Shown piece by piece: positions 7,322 to 15,653 of a stretch of 31,464 nt of DNA. The position numbers were made by a program, and so were the translations under genes. Where the stretch lies: positions 1 to 31,464 of the forward strand of contig DATAOT010000111.1 of NCBI GenBank assembly GCA_036265615.1, given 5' to 3'. The notes beneath the pieces are model-generated. The model saw only the letters and a program-made list of their open reading frames with translations, was not told where the DNA came from and did no database searches. The DNA comes from DATAFF01 sp036265615 (GTDB taxonomy: Bacteria; Pseudomonadota; Alphaproteobacteria; Rhizobiales; Aestuariivirgaceae). How positions within the stretch are numbered: position 1 is the first letter of the stretch; the number at the start of each line of letters is the position of its first letter.

Positions 7322-8053
7322 ATGAAGCGCGACCTGCGCCAATCCGGAGACGGTGAGCTTCTCATAGAGGGCCAAAGGCTGCCCGTCACCTTCCGTCGTC
7401 GCGCCAATGCCCGGCGGATCGTCCTGCGCATCGACCGATCGGGCGTCGGGATCGTCCTGACGCTGCCGCAGCACACCTCGCAGCGGGCGGCGCTGACCTT
7501 TGCGGCGTCGGAGAAGGCATGGATCCTCGAGCGGATCGCGCGCAGCCCCGAGCGCGTGCCGTTCACGCCGGGCCAGCGCATCCCGCTGCGCGGGCGCGCC
7601 CATGCGATCGAGACGACCGGCGCGCGCGGCACGATCCGGCTCGGTGCGGCGGCCGAGCCGGCGATCCTGGTGCCGGGAAGGGCGGCCCATCTCGAGCGCC
7701 GGGTCGGCGACTGGCTGAAGCGCCAGGCGGCGCTCGATCTCGCGGCTGCCTCGCGGCAGCACGCCAAGCGTCTGGGGGTGCAGTTTTCCCGGATCGTGGT
7801 GCGCGACACCTCGAGCCGCTGGGGCTCATGCTCGGCGTCGGGGACGCTGTCCTACAGCTGGCGGCTGATTTTGGCGCCGCCCTTCGTGCTGGACTATGTC
7901 GCGGCGCACGAGGTGGCGCATCTCAAGGAGATGAACCATGGGCGCCGCTTCTGGTCGCTCGTGCACATGCTCTGCCCCGAGGCCGACATGGCGCGGAGCT
8001 GGCTCAAGGCCTACGGCAACGCGCTCCACCTCTACGGGCCGGAGCGGTGGTAG
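7322..8053 (+). CDS. YgjP-type metallopeptidase domain protein (DUF45, M48-like)
   Basis: A 243-residue protein with the zinc-binding HEVAH motif (196-200) inside YVAAHEVAHLKEMNHGRRFW, the hallmark of the YgjP/DUF45 family, and the conserved RWGSCSASG element (167-175). Family members are putative zinc peptidases often linked to restriction or stress loci, but the physiological substrate is unknown. The frame is open further upstream, but that part overlaps the divergent exporter gene; the ATG at 7322 gives a protein starting MKRDLRQSG, with GAAGGA about 15 bases before it, rather far. A GTG at 7295 is an alternative. The stop TAG (8051-8053) is the first unit of the next heptamer array. Confidence 0.88.
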   Translation: MKRDLRQSGDGELLIEGQRLPVTFRRRANARRIVLRIDRSGVGIVLTLPQHTSQRAALTFAASEKAWILERIARSPERVPFTPGQRIPLRGRAHAIETTGARGTIRLGAAAEPAILVPGRAAHLERRVGDWLKRQAALDLAAASRQHAKRLGVQFSRIVVRDTSSRWGSCSASGTLSYSWRLILAPPFVLDYVAAHEVAHLKEMNHGRRFWSLVHMLCPEADMARSWLKAYGNALHLYGPERW

Positions 8054-8106
8054 GCAGTAGGGAAGTGCACCGCCCACTGCCTATTGCCTACTGCCTACTT
8101 TGCCTC
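8051..8106. repeat. Heptamer repeat array (TAGGCAR) in opposing arms, second locus
   Basis: The left arm has TAGGCAG (8051-8057) and a variant TAGGGAA (8058-8064). The right arm has three reverse-complement units, CTGCCTA (8077-8083), TTGCCTA (8084-8090) and CTGCCTA (8091-8097), then a degenerate TTGCCTC. As at the first locus it fills the gap between convergent genes and supplies the plus-strand stop codon. The minus-strand gene stops with TGA (8107-8105) just before the right arm, whose TAGs then cover all three frames. Confidence 0.9.
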
Positions 8107-10249
8107 AATCCATCTCGTCGAGCATTTCGCGGCGCTGGCGCAGCCGCTCGCGGCGCTGCGCCTCGGTCAGCGGGTAGTCGCGATCGTTGCTGAGGTCGCT
8201 GTCGGGCGGGTAGACCGGCTCGCGTCGCGGCGCAGACCGGGCCCTGCCGCCGAACAGGTTCTCCAGCGCCTCGAAGAAGCCGCCGATGCCGCGTTCGCCC
8301 TGGGCCATCGGGACTTCGACACCGGGCCCTGAGGGGCGGTACTCGCCGGGCAGCGGCACCGAGGGCAGATTGGCGTGGAGCGGAGCCATGATGTCGACCC
8401 AGATGGCGGCCGGGATGCTGCCGCCCGTAACCTTCTTGGTCGGCGAGTTGTCGTCATTGCCGACCCAGACGCCGGTCAGATACTGGGCCGAATAGCCGAT
8501 ATACCACGCGTCGCGATAGTCCTGGCTGGTCCCGGTCTTGCCGGCCACGTCATGATCGGGCAGCGCCGCCCGCCGGCCCGTTCCATTGGTCACCACCTCG
8601 CGCAGCATGGTGTTCATGGCACCGAGCTCGAAATTGCCGATGACCTTGCCCGGACCGCCGCCATGGCGCTCGTAGAGCACCTTGCCGTCGCGCGTGGTGA
8701 TCCGGCTCACGACATGAGGGATGACGGCAAAGCCGCCATTGGAGAAGGGCACGTGGGCGCTGGCGAGCTCGAGCAGGGTGACCTCGGACGTGCCGAGCGC
8801 GATCGAGGCATTGGCCTGGAGCGGCGACAGAATGCCGAGGCGCTTGGCGGTGGCGGCGACGTTCTCAGGCCCTGCCGCCTGCGCCACCTTGGCCGCCACG
8901 GTGTTGAGCGACAGCGCCAAGGCGCGGGTGAGGCTGACGGGGCCGAGATATTGGCGGCGATAGTTTTCCGGCGACCAGTTGCCGATCTGCACCGGCTCGT
9001 CGATCTCGATCGAATCGGGCGTTGCGCCCTGCTCGATGGCGGTGAGATAGACGAAGGCCTTGAACGCCGAGCCGGGCTGGCGCTTCGCCTTGACGGCGCG
9101 GTTGAACTGGCTCTTGACGTAGGACCGGCCGCCGACCATGGCCTTGATCTCGCCGAGGCCGTTCATGGTGACGACGGCGGCCTCGCTGACATTCAGCTTG
9201 GCGCCCTCATGCTCGAGGTGGCGGCGCACCGAGCGCTCCGCCGCAGCCTGGAGCTTGCGGTCGATGGTGGTCTCGACGACGATCGACTGGCTGACCTTGC
9301 CGACAAGATCGGGGAGCTGCTCGCTGACAAAATCGACGATGTATTGGGTGGCCGGCAGGTAATTCGACACTTTCACCGTGGTCTTGAGGCTGGCGGCGCG
9401 GTCGGCCTCGCTCTTGGTGATGAAGCCGGCGTCCACCATGTTGGCGATCACCAGGCGGGCCCGGGCGGTGGCGCGGTCGGGATGGGTGATCGGATTGTAG
9501 GCCGATGGCGCCTTCAGCACCGATGCGAGAATGGCGGCTTGCGCCAGATTGACGTCGCGGGCCGAGCGGGCGAAGAAGCGCTGGGCGGCGCGCTCGATGC
9601 CGACGGAGCCGGCGCCGTAATAAACCCGGTTGAGATAGAGCTGCAAGATCTCGTCCTTGCTGAATTTGCTCTCGAGCCACAGGGCGAGGATCGCCTCCTG
9701 AAATTTCCGCTCGATGGTGCGATCGGGCTGCAGGAACAGGTTCTTGGCCAGCTGCTGGGTGATGGTCGAGCCACCTTCGACGATGTGCCCGGCGTGAAGA
9801 TTGGCGAGACCAGCCCTGAGCAGGCCCAGCAAGTCAATGCCGAAATGCTGGTAGAAGCGGCGATCCTCGATGGCGATGACTGCCTGCGGCACATAAGCAG
9901 GGAGCTCGTCGAGCCTGACCTCGTCACCAAAGAACGAGCCGCGCTCGGCCAGCACATTGCCGTCGTCGGCAAGCAGGATCATGCCCGGCTCGCGCTCGGG
10001 AATCTTGAACAGGCCCTGCTTGTCGAGGCTCAAGAAGGCATAGCCGACAACCGCCGCCGCAACGAGCGTGCCCCACAGGCCGAGCGTCATGATCCAGGAC
10101 AGCACCGTGAAGATGACAGGCCGTGAACCGCGCTCCTCCCGCAAGCCGCGGTCGCGTCGCCAGGACGACCGCCGATCCGAGAAAAGCTTCGGCTCGGCGC
10201 GCTCGTCGCCGCTTCTCGCGTCCTTACCGCTCCTGCCGAACAAGCTCAT
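8105..10249 (-). CDS. mrcA: Class A penicillin-binding protein (PBP1A type)
   Basis: Bifunctional peptidoglycan synthase anchored in the inner membrane and acting in the periplasm; 714 residues. A basic cytoplasmic tail is followed by one membrane helix (about 45-70). The GT51 glycosyltransferase domain shows IAIEDRRFYQHFG (catalytic E128), GGSTITQQLAKN (159-170) and ESKFSKDEILQLYLN. The transpeptidase domain shows SAFK (S394, K397), SLN (447-449) and KTG (571-573), all active-site motifs intact. The start MSLFGRSGKD is preferred: a longer frame to 10321 would read through an intergenic palindrome. The charged, disordered C-tail ends EMLDEMD. A monocistronic gene is likely; symbol by family. 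Confidence 0.92.
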   Translation of the reverse strand: MSLFGRSGKDARSGDERAEPKLFSDRRSSWRRDRGLREERGSRPVIFTVLSWIMTLGLWGTLVAAAVVGYAFLSLDKQGLFKIPEREPGMILLADDGNVLAERGSFFGDEVRLDELPAYVPQAVIAIEDRRFYQHFGIDLLGLLRAGLANLHAGHIVEGGSTITQQLAKNLFLQPDRTIERKFQEAILALWLESKFSKDEILQLYLNRVYYGAGSVGIERAAQRFFARSARDVNLAQAAILASVLKAPSAYNPITHPDRATARARLVIANMVDAGFITKSEADRAASLKTTVKVSNYLPATQYIVDFVSEQLPDLVGKVSQSIVVETTIDRKLQAAAERSVRRHLEHEGAKLNVSEAAVVTMNGLGEIKAMVGGRSYVKSQFNRAVKAKRQPGSAFKAFVYLTAIEQGATPDSIEIDEPVQIGNWSPENYRRQYLGPVSLTRALALSLNTVAAKVAQAAGPENVAATAKRLGILSPLQANASIALGTSEVTLLELASAHVPFSNGGFAVIPHVVSRITTRDGKVLYERHGGGPGKVIGNFELGAMNTMLREVVTNGTGRRAALPDHDVAGKTGTSQDYRDAWYIGYSAQYLTGVWVGNDDNSPTKKVTGGSIPAAIWVDIMAPLHANLPSVPLPGEYRPSGPGVEVPMAQGERGIGGFFEALENLFGGRARSAPRREPVYPPDSDLSNDRDYPLTEAQRRERLRQRREMLDEMD

Positions 10250-10266
10250 CCAGCCTCGCCCGGGAA

Positions 10267-10318
10267 AGTTTAGAGCATGATGCTGCCGGGTACATCTAAT
10301 AACATGATGCTCTAAACT
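10267..10318. repeat. Mini-palindrome of the GAGCATGATGTTAT repeat family
   Basis: Perfect 12-bp arms AGTTTAGAGCAT (10267-10278) and ATGCTCTAAACT (10307-10318) enclose a 28-base loop. On the minus strand the right half reads GAGCATCATGTTATTAGAT, nearly the same as the ends of the larger element between dnaA and dnaN. Its inner boundary lies 17 bp before the penicillin-binding protein start codon. It may be transcribed as the 5' leader hairpin of that gene. Confidence 0.8.
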
Positions 10319-10356
10319 CAAAGTTGACTGGATGACGTCCGGTTGCCAGCCTCGCG

Positions 10357-12792
10357 TCAGACATCGAGATTGGCGACACTCAAGGCGTTCTCGCGAATGA
10401 AATCACGGCGCGGGTCGACATCGTCGCCCATGAGCTTGCTGAACAGGTCGCCGGCTTCGTCCGCCTGGCGGATCTGGACCCTGAGCAGAGACCGGGCATT
10501 GACGTCGAGCGTGGTCTCCCAGAGCTGCTCGGGGTTCATCTCGCCAAGGCCCTTGTAACGCTGCAGCGTCACGCCCTTGCGGCCATGGGCCAGCACCGCA
10601 TCGAGCAGGGCAGTCGGGCCGCGGATGAGCGATTCGGCATCCTTGCGCTTCAATCGCGCGGCCTTGCCGTAGATCTCCTGGAGCTCGTTCTTCCGCCGGT
10701 CGAGACGCAGGGCATCGGCCGACGAGATCAGCTTGCCGTCGATCACCCTGACCTCGCGCACGCCACGCACCTCACGGGTGAAGATCAGGCCGCCGTCGGG
10801 GGTCGGCTCGCCATGCCAGCCGCGCTCGGTCTCCTCGGATAGAAGATCGAGACGGCGGGCGATGTAGGCGGCGGCGGTCTCGGCCTGTCTGGCGTCGCTC
10901 AGCACCTCGGGGTTCAAGGCGCCGGCGATCGCCGCCTGCTCGACGACGAATTGCGGGTAGCGCGAATGCAGCCCGTCAAGCGCCGCCCTGACAGCAATTG
11001 CTTCGGTGATGATCGCCTTGAGATCGACGCCGGCCCGCTCCTCGCCATTGGCCAGGATCAGCACGGCGTCCTCGAGCCCCTGATCGATCAAAAACTCCTC
11101 GAGCGCCTTGGTGTCCTTGAGGTAGCGCTCGGACGAGCCGCGCTTGACCTTGTAAAGCGGCGGCTGGGCGATGAACAGGTGACCCTGGGTAATGATGTCC
11201 GGCATCTGGCGATAGAAGAAGGTGAGAAGCAGGGTCCGAATATGGGCACCGTCGACATCGGCGTCAGTCATGATCACGATCTTGTGGTAGCGCAGCTTGC
11301 CGACATCGAAGTCATCGCGGCCAATGCCGGTTCCAAGCGCCGTGATGAGGGTGCCGATCTCCGAGGAGGAGAGCATCTTGTCGAACCGGGCGCGCTCGAC
11401 ATTGAGGATCTTGCCGCGCAGCGGCAGCACCGCCTGGTTCTCGCGGTTGCGCGCCTGCTTGGCCGAGCCGCCAGCCGAATCACCCTCGACGATGAAGAGC
11501 TCGGCCTTGGCGGGGTCACGCTCCTGACAGTCGGCAAGCTTGCCGGGAAGCGAGGCGACGTCGAGGGCTCCCTTGCGGCGGGTGAGTTCGCGGGCCTTGC
11601 GCGCCGCCTCTCGGGCAGCAGCGGCCTCGATCACCTTGCCGACGATGGTGCGGGCCTCGGCGGGGTGTTCCTCGAACCAGGCCCCGAGGCCCTCGCCGAT
11701 GATGCCCTCGACTGCGGGCCGGACCTCGGAGGAGACGAGCTTGTCCTTGGTCTGGGAGGAGAATTTGGGGTCGGGCACCTTGACCGAGAGAACGGCGGTC
11801 AGCCCTTCCCTGGCATCGTCGCCGGTCAGAGCCATTTTCTCCTTGCGGGCAAGACCGCTTTCATTGGCATAGCTGTTGACGACGCGGGTGAGGGCGGCAC
11901 GGAAGCCGGCGAGATGGGTGCCGCCGTCGCGCTGCGGGATGTTGTTGGTGAAGCACAACACCGTCTCGTGATAGCTGTCGTTCCACCACAGGGCACATTC
12001 GACGGCAACGCCGTCGCGCTCGCTGCGGATGGTGATCGGCTCGGGGATGAGCCGGTTCTTGGCCCGGTCGAGCCAGACGACGAAGGCTTCGACGCCGCCG
12101 ACATAATGCATGGTCTGCTCGCGCGGCTCGACGCCGCGCAGATCGGTCAGGGTGATCGAAACGCCGGAATTGAGATAGGCAAGCTCGCGCAGGCGATGCT
12201 CGAGGGTCGGATAGTCGAACTCGGTCTTGCTGAAGGTCTGGGGCGAGGGAAGAAAGGTCACTTCGGTGCCCTGGCGCCCGCCGGCATCGCCGACGACGCG
12301 CAGGGCTGCGTCGGGATCGCCATTGGTAAAGCTCATGAAGTGCTCCCGGCCATCGCGGAAGATCCTGAGCTTCAGCTCGGACGACAGGGCATTGACCACC
12401 GAGACGCCAACGCCATGCAAGCCGCCCGAGACCTTGTAGGAGTTCTGGTCGAATTTGCCGCCGGCATGAAGCTGGGTCATGATGACCTCGGCCGCCGACA
12501 CGCCTTCGCTCGGATGAATGTCGGTGGGAATGCCGCGGCCATTGTCGCAGACGGTGCAGGAGCCGTCGGCGTTGAGCGTGACGGTGACGCGGTCGGCATG
12601 ACCGGCGAGCGCCTCGTCGATGGCGTTGTCGACCACCTCATACACCATGTGATGGAGACCCGACCCGTCATCGGTGTCGCCGATATACATGCCGGGGCGC
12701 TTGCGCACCGCATCGAGGCCTTTCAGGACCTTGATCGCGTCGGCGCCATATTCGGCGGTCGCGGTCAAGGAGGGGGTGGAAGCTTCTGTCAT
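10357..12792 (-). CDS. gyrB: DNA gyrase subunit B
   Basis: ATPase and TOPRIM subunit of DNA gyrase (811 residues), which introduces negative supercoils with GyrA. The GHKL ATPase domain is seen in VRKRPGMYIGDT, EVVDNAIDEALAG, DNGRGIPTD and the SGGLHGVGVSVVNALS loop. The TOPRIM metal site appears as ELFIVEGDSAGGSAKQARNR with PLRGKILNVE, and the C-terminal QRYKGLGEMNPEQLWETTLD motif is intact. The ATG at 12792 (MTEASTPSL) is chosen; a longer frame upstream would run into recF, and a GTG at 12804 is possible. It is the last gene of the dnaA-dnaN-recF-gyrB set, 19 bp after recF. Confidence 0.97.
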   Translation of the reverse strand: MTEASTPSLTATAEYGADAIKVLKGLDAVRKRPGMYIGDTDDGSGLHHMVYEVVDNAIDEALAGHADRVTVTLNADGSCTVCDNGRGIPTDIHPSEGVSAAEVIMTQLHAGGKFDQNSYKVSGGLHGVGVSVVNALSSELKLRIFRDGREHFMSFTNGDPDAALRVVGDAGGRQGTEVTFLPSPQTFSKTEFDYPTLEHRLRELAYLNSGVSITLTDLRGVEPREQTMHYVGGVEAFVVWLDRAKNRLIPEPITIRSERDGVAVECALWWNDSYHETVLCFTNNIPQRDGGTHLAGFRAALTRVVNSYANESGLARKEKMALTGDDAREGLTAVLSVKVPDPKFSSQTKDKLVSSEVRPAVEGIIGEGLGAWFEEHPAEARTIVGKVIEAAAAREAARKARELTRRKGALDVASLPGKLADCQERDPAKAELFIVEGDSAGGSAKQARNRENQAVLPLRGKILNVERARFDKMLSSSEIGTLITALGTGIGRDDFDVGKLRYHKIVIMTDADVDGAHIRTLLLTFFYRQMPDIITQGHLFIAQPPLYKVKRGSSERYLKDTKALEEFLIDQGLEDAVLILANGEERAGVDLKAIITEAIAVRAALDGLHSRYPQFVVEQAAIAGALNPEVLSDARQAETAAAYIARRLDLLSEETERGWHGEPTPDGGLIFTREVRGVREVRVIDGKLISSADALRLDRRKNELQEIYGKAARLKRKDAESLIRGPTALLDAVLAHGRKGVTLQRYKGLGEMNPEQLWETTLDVNARSLLRVQIRQADEAGDLFSKLMGDDVDPRRDFIRENALSVANLDV

Positions 12793-12811
12793 TCGATCGG
12801 TCACGGGCAGC

Positions 12812-14035
12812 TCATTGGCGGTTTGTCGACGGGGACACCTGACCCGCCTCGACGCGCAGGAAAGCGGCATCGTCGCGGGCGCCGGCGAACAGCAATTCAT
12901 CGGTGCCGGTCATGAAGGCCTGGGCGCCGAGCTCGCGCAGCTCGGCAAAGAGCCCGGCCCGGCGCTCGGCGTCGAGATGGGCGACCACCTCGTCCAGCAG
13001 GAGCAGCGGGGCATGGCCGTGGAAATTGTCGCGCACCGCCCGGGCATGGGCCAGGATGGTGCCGATCAGCAGGGCCTTCTGCTCGCCGGTGGAGCAGTGC
13101 TCGGCAGCCACGTCCTTGGGGCCGTGCGTCACCAGGAACTCGCTGCGATGCGGACCGGCGAGCGTCCGGCCGGCCGCCTGGTCGAGGCGGCGACCGTCAT
13201 GCAGGACCTGGCGATAGGCATCCTCGGCCTGGACGGCAGGACCGGTCCGGACATCATCCTCGAGGCGGCCTTGGACATGCACCTTGACCCAAGGAAAGGA
13301 GCCGCCGAAGCGGGCCGTCAGGGTCTGCCCGACATAAGCCGTGAGGGCCTCGAGCGCGCTGACCCGGGCGGCGGCGAGCGCCACCGCCGATTCCGCCATC
13401 TGGGTCTCGACGGCGGAGAGCCAGCGGCCGTCAAGCGGCGGCTCCGCGAGCAGCCGGTTGCGCTCGCGCATGGCGCGCTCGAACTGTCCGACGCGGACCG
13501 AATGGGCGGGGTCGAAGGCCGTGACGAGCCCGTCGAGAAAGCGGCGCCGGTCGCCCGGCGGGCCGGAAAACAGCCGATCCATGCTCGGCGTGAGCCACAG
13601 GATTCTGGCGTGCTGGGCCAGGGCGCCCGAGCCCTTGCACGGGCGGCCGGCGAGCTTGACCTGACGCTGGCCGGAGCCGTGGTCTGGCGCCTGATCGCGA
13701 TGGAAGGCCGTGCCGGCGGCAATCCGGCCGTGCGGCCCGTCAATATCGGCCGCGACGGCAAAGCCGGCGGAGCCGCGGCGCAGCAGCTCCTCGAACGGGG
13801 CGCCGCGAAAACCACGGCCCGGGGCGAGGAGCGAAATCGCCTCGAGAAGGTTGGTCTTGCCCGAGCCGTTGGGCCCGGTGAGCACCAGCGGGAGGCCCTC
13901 GGTCTCGAGCCTCAGCGCGGCATAGTTCCGGAAGTCGGTGAGGGTGAGACGGCCAAGCCGGACGGCGGGCCGTGCGCCGTCGGCCCGAGCGCTGCCGCCA
14001 GAGGCTTCGAAACGGTAGCCGGAGATCGCTGTCAC
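12812..14035 (-). CDS. recF: DNA replication/repair protein RecF
   Basis: SMC-like ATPase that helps load RecA at gaps and stalled forks. Visible are LTLTDFRNYAALRLE near the N-terminus, Walker A GPNGSGKT (54-61), the ABC-type signature STGEQKALL and Walker B LLLLDEVVAHLD in the last quarter. The start is uncertain: no ATG lies between 14113 and the conserved region, and a GTG at 14035 (VTAISGYRFEASGG) gives 407 residues, close to the usual 370-400; 14113 would add 26 atypical residues. It sits between dnaN and gyrB on the same strand, the classical order. Confidence 0.92.
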   Translation of the reverse strand: MTAISGYRFEASGGSARADGARPAVRLGRLTLTDFRNYAALRLETEGLPLVLTGPNGSGKTNLLEAISLLAPGRGFRGAPFEELLRRGSAGFAVAADIDGPHGRIAAGTAFHRDQAPDHGSGQRQVKLAGRPCKGSGALAQHARILWLTPSMDRLFSGPPGDRRRFLDGLVTAFDPAHSVRVGQFERAMRERNRLLAEPPLDGRWLSAVETQMAESAVALAAARVSALEALTAYVGQTLTARFGGSFPWVKVHVQGRLEDDVRTGPAVQAEDAYRQVLHDGRRLDQAAGRTLAGPHRSEFLVTHGPKDVAAEHCSTGEQKALLIGTILAHARAVRDNFHGHAPLLLLDEVVAHLDAERRAGLFAELRELGAQAFMTGTDELLFAGARDDAAFLRVEAGQVSPSTNRQ

Positions 14036-14138
14036 ACCACGAGATATGGCCCTCAAACCGCTATCGGGCAAGCAAAATAGGCGCCTCCGGGGGGTGCCGA
14101 GACAGCACCCCACAACATCGTCGAAGCAAGCACGGCGG

Positions 14139-15257
14139 TCAGACCCTCATGGGCATGAGAACATAGAGGGCGCGCTCGTCCTCCAGGTCGCTGATGATGG
14201 TCGGCGAGCCGGCATCCGCCAGCCGGAAACTCGCCGATTCGCCCTTGAACTGGGCGGCTATATCGAGCAGGTAGCGGGAATTGAACCCGATATCGAGCGG
14301 GTCGGCCTGGTAGTCGGCGACGATCTCCTCCTCGGCGGATCCCGATTCGGGATTGTTGACCGAAAGGATCAGCCGGCCGCTCGCAATGTTGAGCTTCACG
14401 GCGCGGCCCTTCTCGCTCGAAATCGTCGAGACCCGGTCCACCGCCTCGGCGAACAGCCGGGTATCGACCGCAAGCACCTTGTCGTTGTGGCGGGGGATGA
14501 CCCGCTCATAATCGGGGAAGGTGCCGTCGATCAGCTTCGAGGTGAGAATCAGGCTGTCGAACCGGAACTGGATCTTGGAATTCGAGAGGGCGATCTCGAC
14601 TTCGCCGGACAGGTCCTCGATGAGCTTGCTCAGTTCGAGCACGGTCTTGCGGGGGACGATGACCCCCGGCATGCCGGCGGCGCCGTCGGGCCGCGGGATC
14701 TCGGCCTGGGCCAGCCGGTGGCCATCGGTGGCGACGGCGCGCAGGCGCTCGCCGCCGGGGCCCGAGACCTCATGCAGGTAGATGCCATTGAGATAGTAGC
14801 GGGTCTCCTCGGTGGAGATGGCGAATTTGGTCTTCTCGATCAAGCTCTTCAGGTCGCTTGCACCGATCGAGAAGCGGTGCGACAGGTCGCCCGCCGTCAT
14901 GTCGGGGAAATCCTCGGGCGGCAGCGACTGGAGGGTGAAGCGCGACCGCCCGGAATTGAGCGACAGACGCTTGTCGTCAGGACCCTGGACGATCTCGATC
15001 TGAGTGCCGTCGGGAAGCTTCCTGACGATGTCGTGCAGCATGTGGGCCGGGACCGTGGTGGCGCCCTCGCGGGCAATGTCGCCGCCCAGGGTCTCGACGA
15101 CCTCGACGTCGAGATCGGTGGCCGTCAGCCTGATCTTGCCGCCTTTTGCCTGCAGCAGGATGTTGGACAGAATCGGAATGGTGTTGCGGCGCTCGACCAC
15201 GGATTGGACATGGTTGAGCGACTTCAAGAACTGGGAACGCTCGACGACTATTCGCAT
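14139..15257 (-). CDS. dnaN: DNA polymerase III beta subunit (sliding clamp)
   Basis: Processivity clamp of the replicative polymerase, 372 residues, usual length. The N-terminus MRIVVERSQFLKSLNHVQSV and the C-terminal LMPMRV hexapeptide (the end that supports partner binding) are typical; YYLNGIYLHE and VATDGHRLA mark the middle domain. The start at 15257 follows a GAGG ribosome-binding site (CCGAGGGTGAGG). A 15-codon upstream extension exists in frame but is encoded by the terminal repeat of the neighbouring element, so it is rejected. The gene is separated from dnaA by about 400 bp that include a terminator-like hairpin, so it may have its own promoter. Confidence 0.96.
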   Translation of the reverse strand: MRIVVERSQFLKSLNHVQSVVERRNTIPILSNILLQAKGGKIRLTATDLDVEVVETLGGDIAREGATTVPAHMLHDIVRKLPDGTQIEIVQGPDDKRLSLNSGRSRFTLQSLPPEDFPDMTAGDLSHRFSIGASDLKSLIEKTKFAISTEETRYYLNGIYLHEVSGPGGERLRAVATDGHRLAQAEIPRPDGAAGMPGVIVPRKTVLELSKLIEDLSGEVEIALSNSKIQFRFDSLILTSKLIDGTFPDYERVIPRHNDKVLAVDTRLFAEAVDRVSTISSEKGRAVKLNIASGRLILSVNNPESGSAEEEIVADYQADPLDIGFNSRYLLDIAAQFKGESASFRLADAGSPTIISDLEDERALYVLMPMRV

Positions 15258-15275
15258 CCTCACCCTCGGTGCCTG

Positions 15276-15543
15276 GAGCATGATGTTATCAGATGGACCC
15301 ACCTGCGCCGGAGCGATTTTGCCGCGTGGGCAGGAGAACGGCCGACGGGCGTATCGGCAGTACGGTCGAGGCCTTCGACGAAACCACGCGGCAAAAGCGC
15401 TCGGCCCTTCGGGTTGCGCCGCGGCGGCCGCCCGCGGCGTCGCCGCGCTTGTCCGATGTCCCGCATCGCGCTACGCGCGGCTCCTGGCGGATTGGCTCGC
15501 CGCAGCGCAACGCAGGCTGGGTCGATCTGATAACATCATGCTC
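15276..15543. mobile_element. 268-bp MITE-like element with 26-bp terminal inverted repeats and nested hairpins
   Basis: The terminal arms (15276-15301 and 15518-15543) are inverted repeats of 26 bp with one mismatch, beginning GAGCATGATGTTATCAGAT. Two further inverted repeats lie inside, side by side: 15312-15329 with 15384-15401 (18 bp, one mismatch) and 15413-15424 with 15500-15511 (12 bp, one mismatch). The element can therefore fold as a three-way junction. It carries no plausible gene, although one frame stays open across it on the minus strand (starting MRLEHDVIRST). Target-site duplications were not evident. It lies between dnaA and dnaN, ending 18 bp before the dnaN start. Confidence 0.75.
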
Positions 15544-15561
15544 TAAACGCAAGATTGGCGC

Positions 15562-15592
15562 GGAAAGACCCCGGAAGCAAGGACTTCCGGGG
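15562..15592 (-). terminator. Terminator-like hairpin after dnaA
   Basis: On the minus strand a perfect 9-bp stem CCCCGGAAG / CTTCCGGGG with a 6-base loop is followed by TCTTTCC, a weak pyrimidine/T tract. It lies 61 bp after the dnaA stop codon and before the inverted-repeat element. It probably ends or reduces dnaA transcription ahead of dnaN. Confidence 0.6.
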
Positions 15593-15653
15593 CAAGTCAG
15601 GGAGGACCGATAAATGCTGGGATGACGTCAGGACAGATCCCGACGGCCGGCGC

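Noticed and set aside
8375..10126. 583-codon plus-strand frame opposite the penicillin-binding protein gene
   Set aside because: Shadow of a gene with all catalytic motifs intact; no ribosome-binding site or recognisable domain.
10951..12915. 654-codon plus-strand frame opposite gyrB
   Set aside because: Same reason: antisense openness caused by GC-rich third positions of gyrB.
14046..15530. 494-codon plus-strand frame opposite dnaN and across the repeat element
   Set aside because: Spans dnaN antisense and a palindromic repeat; no protein-like composition.
15289..15552. Minus-strand frame of 87 codons covering the dnaA-dnaN repeat element (MRLEHDVIRST...)
   Set aside because: It is encoded by terminal and internal inverted repeats; similar peptides are typical spurious products of this repeat family.
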